A DNA stretch of 5,097 nt from an uncultured Clostridia bacterium (GTDB taxonomy: Bacteria; Bacillota; Clostridia; Oscillospirales; Acutalibacteraceae), in NCBI GenBank assembly GCA_945221685.1, contig CALYNN010000127.1, positions 1-5,097 on the forward strand, in the 5' to 3' direction. Shown here piece after piece: positions 1 through 5,097 of the stretch (positions are counted from its first letter, which is position 1; each line of letters starts with the position of its first letter). Made by a program: the position numbers and the translations under genes. The notes beneath the pieces were generated by a model. That model saw only the letters and a program-made list of their open reading frames with translations, had not been told where the DNA came from and did no database searches.

Positions 1-1761
1 CTTCGTCAGCAGTATTTCCTTGTTTCCGCTTCAATTCAGGATATTATTCAGCGTCACCTTACAAAGTACGGTACACTTGATAACCTTTCCGAAAAGGTTG
101 CAATTCATATAAACGATACTCATCCAACAATGGCTATTCCCGAGCTTATGAGAATAATGCTTGATGAGTGCGGCTACGATTGGGACACCGCTTGGAATAT
201 TGTTACAAGCACTGTTGCATACACTAACCATACAGTTATGAAGGAAGCCCTTGAGTGTTGGAGCGAGGATTTATACAGAAGATTGCTTCCCCGTATTTAT
301 GAAATTACCAAGGAGATTGATAACCGCTTCCGTGCATATGTATGGGGTGCAACTCACGACGCCGATAAGGTAGAGAGAATGGCGATTTTCTCAGGCGGAG
401 TAGTCAGAATGGCTAATCTTTGCGTTGCAGGCTCACATTCCGTTAACGGTGTTTCGGCTCTTCATTCCGAAATTCTTAAGGATACCGTGTTCCACGATTT
501 CTATACCGTAACTCCCGACAAGTTTAAAAATGTTACAAACGGTATTGCCTTTAGAAGATGGATTTGTCAGGCAAATCCGCTTCTTACATCATATATTACC
601 GAGCTTATCGGCGACGGCTTTATTACAAAGAGCGACGAGCTTTTGAAGCTTCGAGCCTTTGCCGACGACGAAAAGGTGCTTGACAGGCTTGCAGAAATTA
701 AGCTTGAAAATAAAAAGCGCTTTGCAAAAATTGTTAAAAAGAGAAACGGTATTGATATTGACCCCAACTCTATTTTTGATGTTCAGGTTAAGCGTCTTCA
801 CGAGTACAAAAGGCAGCAGCTTAATGTGCTTAACATTATCGCTCAGTACCAAATGCTTAAGGCAAATCCCGATATGGATTTTCAGCCAAGAACTTATATC
901 TTTGCCTCAAAGGCGGCTCCCGGCTACTTTATGGCTAAAAAGATTATTGAGCTTATCGACGCTCTTTCAAAGGTTATAAATAACGACCCCGATATTAACG
1001 GCAAAATCAAGGTTGTATTTATGGAGGATTACAGCGTATCTCTTGCCGAGGCTCTTATGCCCGCGGCAGATATAAGTGAGCAGATTTCTCTTGCGGGCAC
1101 CGAGGCTTCGGGTACCGGCAATATGAAGCTTATGCTTAACGGTGCAGTAACCCTCGGCACTATGGACGGCGCAAATGTTGAAATTTACGACGCTGTGGGC
1201 GAGGATAATATTTTCATTTTCGGTATGAATACTCCGGAGGTTGAACAGCTTAAGAGAAACGGCTACAGTCCAATGCAGTATATCAACAATAATCCGGTGC
1301 TTAAAAACGCTATTGATTTTATTGCTCAGGGTGTAAACGGCAAGCAGTTCGGTGAAATTACCTCTTCGCTTATTAACAATGATCCGTATATGGCACTTGC
1401 AGATTTTGCAGATTACCAAAAGGCTCAGCAGGCTTCTGCCGAAGCGTACAGAGATAAGCGCAGATTTGCAAGAATGTCGCTTATGAATATCAGCGGAGCA
1501 GGCGTTTTCAGCGCTGACCGTTCCATAATGGATTATGCCGAAAATATTTGGCATACAAAGCCTGTTGCCTTTGAAGCAGAAAAGCCGAGAGCATCAAAGA
1601 AAAGCGCTCCGATGGCTCCTAAGACGGAAAAGAAGGAGACTGCAAAAAAGCCTGCCAAAAAGGCTCAAAAGCCAACTGCCGAAGCAACAGAAAAGAAAAG
1701 CACAAAAAAGAAAGCGGAAACGAAAGCCGCACCAAAGAAAAGCAATAAAAAGTCAAAATAA
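1..1761 (+). CDS. glgP: Glycogen/maltodextrin phosphorylase, 5'-truncated by window edge, with Lys/Ala-rich C-terminal tail
   Basis: This enzyme (GT35 family) cleaves alpha-1,4-glucan ends with inorganic phosphate to release glucose-1-phosphate in the cytoplasm. The frame is open from base 1, well before the first ATG at 130, and starts with a typical internal phosphorylase segment (LRQQYFLVSASIQDII), so roughly the first 300 residues are missing and 586 are present. In window residue numbers, HINDTHPTMAIPELMR lies at about 36-51. VQVKRLHEYKRQ carries the phosphate/PLP-contacting K264, R265 and K270 (equivalents of rabbit K568, R569, K574). EASGTGNMK supplies the PLP Schiff-base lysine K376, followed by NGA..T.GTMDGANVE. 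The conserved protein ends near IWHTKPV (about residue 522). A further 64 residues (nt 1567-1758) contain 22 Lys and 13 Ala, which the family normally lacks. Sequence cannot separate glycogen preference (glgP) from maltodextrin preference (malP). The downstream GH13 gene supports alpha-glucan breakdown. Confidence 0.97.
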   Translation, partial: LRQQYFLVSASIQDIIQRHLTKYGTLDNLSEKVAIHINDTHPTMAIPELMRIMLDECGYDWDTAWNIVTSTVAYTNHTVMKEALECWSEDLYRRLLPRIYEITKEIDNRFRAYVWGATHDADKVERMAIFSGGVVRMANLCVAGSHSVNGVSALHSEILKDTVFHDFYTVTPDKFKNVTNGIAFRRWICQANPLLTSYITELIGDGFITKSDELLKLRAFADDEKVLDRLAEIKLENKKRFAKIVKKRNGIDIDPNSIFDVQVKRLHEYKRQQLNVLNIIAQYQMLKANPDMDFQPRTYIFASKAAPGYFMAKKIIELIDALSKVINNDPDINGKIKVVFMEDYSVSLAEALMPAADISEQISLAGTEASGTGNMKLMLNGAVTLGTMDGANVEIYDAVGEDNIFIFGMNTPEVEQLKRNGYSPMQYINNNPVLKNAIDFIAQGVNGKQFGEITSSLINNDPYMALADFADYQKAQQASAEAYRDKRRFARMSLMNISGAGVFSADRSIMDYAENIWHTKPVAFEAEKPRASKKSAPMAPKTEKKETAKKPAKKAQKPTAEATEKKSTKKKAETKAAPKKSNKKSK

Positions 1762-1772
1762 TTAACATTTTC

Positions 1773-1798
1773 AAAAGGCACGGTTACCCGTGTCTTTT
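1773..1798 (+). terminator. Weak intrinsic terminator-like hairpin after glgP
   Basis: The arms 1773-1783 (aaaaggcacgg) and 1788-1798 (ccgtgtctttt) pair over 11 bp with one G-U wobble around a 4-base loop (ttac). The A run on the left arm and the T run on the right arm give the layout of a terminator that could work in both directions. The T run is only four bases before gc, so termination is probably partial and the downstream amylase gene may still be reached by read-through. The gap between the two genes (1762-1838) holds no convincing promoter. Confidence 0.55.
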
Positions 1799-1838
1799 GC
1801 GTGTTGTGTAAATTATAAGCTTTAACAGGAGATACTGT

Positions 1839-3698
1839 ATGCAGGTTTTTAACGCAAGAGATAAAGCCTACAAGTCAATAATTTCCGCAATTTCCGTTAA
1901 CGAAAGGTGCAAGCTTCGCATAAGTGTTCCGCGGGATTGCCGATGCAGCCGCGCCGTCCTTGCCGTTACCAAAGACGGTGAAAATGAGGATACTGTTTAT
2001 TACGATATGTTTTGGGCAGGTATGTGCGGCAATGACCGAGAGTATTGGGAGCTTCATTTCAATGCGTCAACTGCCGGCTTGTATTTCTACCATTTTGAGC
2101 TTGATACTCCTTGGGGCAGAAGCTTTATAAAAAATATCGGCAGTGGAATAGGCGATTTCTCTGCCGACGGCACTGATTTTCAACAAACTGTTTATAACGA
2201 AAATTTTAAAACTCCCGATTTTATAAAGGGCGGAATTATATATCAGATTTTTCCCGACCGTTTTTATAATTCCGGCACGCCAAAGAAGAACGTTCCCGAT
2301 TGCCGCGTAATGCGTCAGTGGGGCGGTGAGCCATATTGGCGAGAGGAACAGATGAACGGGATTTGGAATAATGATTTCTTCGGCGGAGATTTAAAGGGAA
2401 TAGAAATGAAGCTTCCCTATATTGCAGATTTGGGAGTAAACTGCATATATATAAACCCTATTTTTGAGGCCCATTCAAATCACCGCTACGACACTGCCGA
2501 CTATGAAAAAATCGACAGTCTTGCAGGTACGGAGGAGGACCTTAAAAGCCTTTGCAAAGCCGCAAAGGAAAAGTATGGTATAACAATAATACTTGACGGA
2601 GTTTTCAGCCATACAGGCTGTGACAGCAGGTATTTTAATATGTACGGCAGGTACGACAGCGTCGGCGCCTACAACAGTAAGGAAAGTCCTTATTATTCAT
2701 GGTATAAATTTATTGATTATCCCGAAAAGTATCATGCGTGGTGGGGTATTAAGCTGCTTCCCGAAATTATTGAGGAGGACGAAGGCTACCGTGAGTATAT
2801 CTGCGGCGAAAACGGAATACTTCGCAAATGGCTTCGTTGCGGCATAGGCGGCTGGAGGCTTGATGTTGCCGATGAACTGCCCGATGTTTTTCTTGATGAT
2901 TTAAGGAAAGCAGTAAAGGCGGAAAACGAAAATGCCTTAATTATCGGCGAGGTTTGGGAGGACGCTACTAATAAGTTCGCCTACGGTCAGCGCAGGCGTT
3001 ATCTTTTGGGCGACCAGCTTGATTCGGTAATGAATTATCCCTTTGCCGATGCAATTTTGAATTTTGTTCGAAACGGTCACGGCGAATATTTTTTCGACAG
3101 CGTAATGAGTATAATAGAAAATTATCCCCCGCAGGTGCTTAATTCTTTGATGAATCATATCGGTACACACGATACTCAAAGGGCAATAACAAGACTTGCC
3201 GGTCCCGATTGTGAGGGCAGAGGAAGGCATTGGCAGTATGAGCATAATACTCTTTCCGATAACGACTATCTTAAGGGCGTTTCCATGCTGAAAATGGCTT
3301 CGCTTATTCAATATACTCTTCCCGGTGTACCGTCGGTTTACTATGGAGACGAAATCGGTATGCAGGGAATGAAGGACCCATTTAACCGCGGTTGTATGGA
3401 TTGGTCGCACCAAAATAAAGAATTGCTTAAATGGTATAAGCGGCTGGGCGAAATACGAAACGGATGTCCTGCGCTTAAAGAGGGCGAATTTGAAATTGTA
3501 AGCTGCAGCGGCTCGTCGATAGCCTATACCCGAACGGGCGACGGAAACAGCGTTCTTGTGGCTGTTAATAACAGCGACAGCAGTGCCGATATTTATGTTG
3601 GTTCACAGTGGGATAATTCCTATTGCTTCTTTGATTTTATTTCCAAAAACGGAATAATAACCCTGCCTCCCAAGCGCTATACAATGCTATCAAAATAA
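1839..3698 (+). CDS. GH13 alpha-amylase family enzyme, neopullulanase/maltogenic amylase-like, cytoplasmic
   Basis: This 619-residue enzyme is predicted to hydrolyse alpha-glucosidic bonds in maltodextrins or glycogen-derived oligosaccharides. It has no signal peptide, so it should act inside the cell. Residues about 1-115 form an N-terminal beta-domain, probably starch-binding (CBM34-like). The catalytic barrel begins at GGIIYQIFPDRF (131-142). Conserved regions are visible in order: HRYDTADY (215-222), DGVFSH (253-258), GWRLDVADE (nucleophile D342), IIGEVWED (acid/base E371), GTHDTQR (transition-state D445) and GVPSVYYGDE (496-505), then a C-terminal beta-domain from about 545. All three catalytic acids are present. 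HRYDTADY and GWRLDVADE point to the neopullulanase/cyclomaltodextrinase-type subfamilies (GH13_20 or GH13_39); the exact substrate cannot be fixed. The ATG start is supported by AGGAGA at 1827-1832, six bases upstream. It lies 77 nt behind glgP, which suggests joint alpha-glucan breakdown. Confidence 0.95.
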   Translation: MQVFNARDKAYKSIISAISVNERCKLRISVPRDCRCSRAVLAVTKDGENEDTVYYDMFWAGMCGNDREYWELHFNASTAGLYFYHFELDTPWGRSFIKNIGSGIGDFSADGTDFQQTVYNENFKTPDFIKGGIIYQIFPDRFYNSGTPKKNVPDCRVMRQWGGEPYWREEQMNGIWNNDFFGGDLKGIEMKLPYIADLGVNCIYINPIFEAHSNHRYDTADYEKIDSLAGTEEDLKSLCKAAKEKYGITIILDGVFSHTGCDSRYFNMYGRYDSVGAYNSKESPYYSWYKFIDYPEKYHAWWGIKLLPEIIEEDEGYREYICGENGILRKWLRCGIGGWRLDVADELPDVFLDDLRKAVKAENENALIIGEVWEDATNKFAYGQRRRYLLGDQLDSVMNYPFADAILNFVRNGHGEYFFDSVMSIIENYPPQVLNSLMNHIGTHDTQRAITRLAGPDCEGRGRHWQYEHNTLSDNDYLKGVSMLKMASLIQYTLPGVPSVYYGDEIGMQGMKDPFNRGCMDWSHQNKELLKWYKRLGEIRNGCPALKEGEFEIVSCSGSSIAYTRTGDGNSVLVAVNNSDSSADIYVGSQWDNSYCFFDFISKNGIITLPPKRYTMLSK

Positions 3699-3714
3699 TG
3701 TTTTTATAATTTAC

Positions 3715-3749
3715 AACACCTTGGTTAAAATATAACCGAGGTGTTTTTT
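3715..3749 (+). terminator. Strong intrinsic terminator after the GH13 gene, fused to the spoVAD leader
   Basis: Arms 3715-3727 (aacaccttggtta) and 3733-3745 (taaccgaggtgtt) form a 13-bp stem with a single T-G wobble and a five-base loop (aaata). A run of six T occupies 3744-3749. This is a textbook Rho-independent terminator 16 nt after the GH13 stop. It ends exactly at the preferred spoVAD start codon (3750), and its 3' arm carries that gene's best Shine-Dalgarno sequence. It may therefore also mask the ribosome binding site in read-through RNA. Confidence 0.85.
3738..3743 (+). promoter_or_regulatory. Ribosome binding site of spoVAD, inside the hairpin 3' arm
   Basis: GAGGTG stands six bases before ATG 3750, and this decides the start choice. 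The protein from 3750 begins MHKKGKTMFFENP, which lines up with the recalled B. subtilis SpoVAD N-terminus (MKLTGKQTWVFEHP). The competing ATG at 3771 has its own AAAGGA at 3759-3764, also six bases away, and cannot be excluded. GTG 3741 has no such support and lies within the stem. Confidence 0.6.
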
Positions 3750-4760
3750 ATGCACAAAAAAGGAAAAACAATGTTTTTTGAAAATCCGCCGGTAATAACA
3801 GGTCACGCCGGCGTAGTAGGTAAAAAAGAGGGCGAAGGTCCTCTTGCAAAGGATTTCGACGCAATTTTTGAGGATACCACTATGGGTCAGCAGTCCTATG
3901 AGCTTGCAGAGTCTGCAATGCTTCACGACGCAATTATAAGAGCATTGTCAAATGCTTCACGCAGTCCCTCCGAGGTTGACTATGTGTTAAGCGGCGATTT
4001 GCTTGATCAGTGTATGGGTTCGGCGTTTGCCCTTAAGGATTTGGATATTGCTTCAATAGGCTTGTTCGGTGCCTGTTCAACAATGGCACTGAGCCTGTCC
4101 GTCGGCTCAATGCTTGTCGGCGGCGGTGCAGAATGTGTGGTTGCCGGAACCTCAAGCCATTTTTGTTCAAGTGAAAGGCAGTTTAGATTTCCTCTTGAAT
4201 ACGGCGGGCAAAGACCGCCCTCTGCTCAATGGACGGTAACAGGTGCCGGCAGTGCAGTAATAGAAAAGCAAAGCAGTAAGGAAAATGCAATAAAGGTTAA
4301 GGCGGTAACTATTGGCAAAATTACCGATTACGGTATTACCGATGCAAATAATATGGGAGCCGCCATGGCGCCGGCGGCGGCAGGCACCATATATGATTTT
4401 CTTAACGATACAGGTACAAAGCCCGGCGATTTCGATTTGGTGTTAACAGGTGATTTAGGCTTTACCGGCAGTAAGCTTTTGTATGAGGTGCTGAAAAAAG
4501 AACACAGCATAGATGTATCCTCCAATCATCGCGACTGCGGCATGATGATTTATGATTTGAAAAAGCAGGATGTTAATTCCGGCGGCTCAGGCTGCGGCTG
4601 CAGCGGCAGTGTGCTTTGCTCTCACATTATGAAGCAAATGGAGCAGGGAAGACTGAAAAGGGTGCTTTTCGTTGCCACCGGCGCGCTTATGTCGCCAACC
4701 TCCAGCAAGCAGGGAAATTCAATTCCCGGAATTGCCCACGCCGTTTGGCTGGAGGTGTAG
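3750..4760 (+). CDS. spoVAD: Stage V sporulation protein AD (SpoVAD), dipicolinic-acid-binding protein
   Basis: SpoVAD is a thiolase-fold protein on the outer face of the spore inner membrane. It binds dipicolinic acid and works with the SpoVA membrane proteins to move DPA-calcium into the developing spore and out at germination. From ATG 3750 the product is 336 residues, close to the 338 of B. subtilis. Family motifs run throughout: KKEGEGPL near the N-terminus, LSGDLLDQ, the thiolase-type FGACST with C109, SSERQFRFPLEYGGQ, TVTGAGSAVI, GITDANNMGAAMAPAA, LTGDLG, DCGMMIY, GGSGCGCS, and VATGALMSPTSSKQ close to the C-terminus. There is no signal peptide or membrane span, as expected. Adjacent spoVAC and spoVAE, its usual partners, are absent; upstream is an amylase gene and downstream a 51-residue membrane protein. 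Sporulation-phase (SigG) expression is expected from the family, but no clear SigG promoter is visible. Alternative starts are 3771 (329 residues) and GTG 3741. Confidence 0.95.
   Translation: MHKKGKTMFFENPPVITGHAGVVGKKEGEGPLAKDFDAIFEDTTMGQQSYELAESAMLHDAIIRALSNASRSPSEVDYVLSGDLLDQCMGSAFALKDLDIASIGLFGACSTMALSLSVGSMLVGGGAECVVAGTSSHFCSSERQFRFPLEYGGQRPPSAQWTVTGAGSAVIEKQSSKENAIKVKAVTIGKITDYGITDANNMGAAMAPAAAGTIYDFLNDTGTKPGDFDLVLTGDLGFTGSKLLYEVLKKEHSIDVSSNHRDCGMMIYDLKKQDVNSGGSGCGCSGSVLCSHIMKQMEQGRLKRVLFVATGALMSPTSSKQGNSIPGIAHAVWLEV
4751..4757 (+). promoter_or_regulatory. Strong ribosome binding site of the 51-residue ORF, within the end of spoVAD
   Basis: GGAGGTG overlaps the last codons and stop of spoVAD; its GGAGG core is six bases before ATG 4762. 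This near-perfect site is the main reason to accept the short downstream ORF as a gene and to start it at 4762 rather than at ATG 4672, which lies inside spoVAD in another frame. Confidence 0.85.
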
Positions 4761-4761
4761 T

Positions 4762-4917
4762 ATGAAGCACTTAAACAACATTAAGCTTGCGGGCTCATTT
4801 AGAGAAATCTCAAATACGCTTGATATTATTTCGGGCGTAATGCGCGTTTTTGCCGTGGCGCTAATGGTGCTTCAGGGAATTATTCTTATAAAAAACACAA
4901 AAAAAGAATTCAAATAG
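4762..4917 (+). CDS. Small single-span membrane protein, 51 residues, unknown function
   Basis: I do not recognise this protein. It starts one base after the spoVAD stop (tag-t-atg) behind GGAGGTG, so it is almost certainly co-transcribed and translationally coupled with spoVAD. Residues 1-20 are polar and mildly basic. Residues about 22-43 are hydrophobic (core VFAVALMVLQGIILI, 29-43), interrupted near the start by R28. The C-terminus KNTKKEFK is strongly basic, so by the positive-inside rule it should face the cytoplasm. Membrane insertion without cleavage is likely: there is no convincing signal-peptidase site and almost nothing follows the helix. It is far too short to be SpoVAC or SpoVAE, which have several spans. 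Position suggests a sporulation-stage membrane partner or anchor for SpoVAD, but that is inference from linkage only. Confidence 0.75.
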   Translation: MKHLNNIKLAGSFREISNTLDIISGVMRVFAVALMVLQGIILIKNTKKEFK

Positions 4918-5006
4918 CAATAAATACGGTTGCCGTCTTAAACTGCTTCGGACTGAGCCACAACACAAAAAGGCATTCCAAGTCAGAAAAATAACCTTCA
5001 ATCAAC

Positions 5007-5046
5007 AAACTGATTCCGCTTTTTAGCGGAGTCGGTTTTGTTTTTT
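5007..5046 (+). terminator. Strong intrinsic terminator ending the spoVAD-small ORF unit
   Basis: Arms 5007-5020 (aaactgattccgct) and 5025-5038 (agcggagtcggttt) form a 14-bp stem with two T-G wobbles and a tttt loop. They are followed by a T-rich tract to 5046 (ttttgtttttt, 5036-5046). It lies about 90 nt after the stop of the 51-residue ORF. The stretch between (4918-5006) shows no ORF, RNA gene or repeat I can support. Confidence 0.88.
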
Positions 5047-5074
5047 CGACCGACACGCAAATTTAAAGTATAAG
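5046..5074 (+). promoter_or_regulatory. Possible SigA-type promoter for a gene beyond the window
   Basis: TCGACC (5046-5051) and TATAAG (5069-5074) are 17 bases apart and match the -35 and -10 consensus at 4 and 5 of 6 positions. The site is directly after the terminator, where a new transcription unit could begin. Such matches arise easily in AT-rich spacers, and no downstream gene is visible to support it. Confidence 0.25.
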
Positions 5075-5097
5075 TACGGCAACAGACATTTTTGGTG

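Noticed and set aside
967..1554. A 195-codon minus-strand open frame opposite glgP
   Set aside because: It lies wholly opposite the strongly conserved phosphorylase sequence, including the PLP site, and its translation shows no recognisable domain. It is a shadow of the codon use on the other strand.
1799..1838. A promoter for the GH13 gene
   Set aside because: TATAAG at 1814-1819 has a -35-like TTGCGT only 11 bases upstream, which is not a workable spacing. Read-through from glgP is equally likely.
2595..3173. Changes in GH13 regions I and IV (DGVFSH rather than a VxNH form; GTHD rather than xNHD) as possible loss of activity
   Set aside because: The three catalytic acids D342, E371 and D445 are all present, and these variants occur in neopullulanase-like GH13 subfamilies, so activity is expected.
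2937..3413. A 158-codon minus-strand open frame opposite the GH13 gene
   Set aside because: It is opposite conserved catalytic regions of the amylase, has no plausible ribosome binding site context and no recognisable motif.
3741..3749. GTG 3741 as the spoVAD start
   Set aside because: It lies inside the terminator stem, lacks a good Shine-Dalgarno sequence, and adds three residues (MFF) not seen at the N-terminus of SpoVAD. ATG 3750 gives the conserved GK.T..FE.P start.
4672..4761. ATG 4672 as the start of the small membrane protein
   Set aside because: It lies in an alternative frame of the conserved spoVAD C-terminus and would add 30 residues without support. GGAGGTG before ATG 4762 marks the real start.
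4926..5083. Inverted 8-base repeat gttgccgt (4929-4936) and acggcaac (5076-5083), plus a small acgg-ttg-ccgt hairpin at 4926-4936
   Set aside because: Eight matching bases 140 nt apart and a 4-bp stem are within what chance gives in a spacer of this size. They do not extend and do not fit an insertion-sequence end or attachment site.

Overview
The window looks like a chromosomal segment of a spore-forming member of the Firmicutes, most likely class Clostridia and perhaps an Oscillospiraceae/Ruminococcaceae-type gut bacterium. This rests on a recognisable SpoVAD protein (specific to endospore formers), Clostridia-style glycogen and maltodextrin enzymes, strong GGAGG-type ribosome binding sites, and hairpin-plus-T-run terminators. 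Placement below class level is a guess.

All four genes lie on the + strand. Positions 1-1761 hold the C-terminal two thirds of a glycogen/maltodextrin phosphorylase (GlgP), cut by the window edge. It has an intact PLP site and an unusual 64-residue lysine/alanine-rich tail. After a weak terminator-like hairpin (1773-1798) comes a complete cytoplasmic GH13 alpha-amylase/neopullulanase-type enzyme (1839-3698). The two probably cooperate in intracellular alpha-glucan breakdown: the phosphorylase trims chains to glucose-1-phosphate and the GH13 enzyme hydrolyses the remaining or branched oligosaccharides.

A strong stem-loop with a run of six T (3715-3749) closes this metabolic block. It runs directly into spoVAD (best start 3750, end 4760), the thiolase-fold dipicolinic-acid-binding protein of the SpoVA channel. 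The best Shine-Dalgarno sequence for that start lies inside the 3' arm of the same stem-loop. One base after the spoVAD stop is a 51-codon gene (4762-4917) for a single-span membrane protein of unknown function, with a GGAGGTG ribosome binding site inside the end of spoVAD. A strong terminator (5007-5046) ends this two-gene unit. The last ~50 bases hold only a weak promoter-like pair.

I see no clearly new multi-gene system. The points most worth a second look are the spoVAD plus mini-membrane-protein pair lacking adjacent spoVAC and spoVAE, the overlap of terminator and ribosome binding site, and the lysine-rich tail on the phosphorylase.
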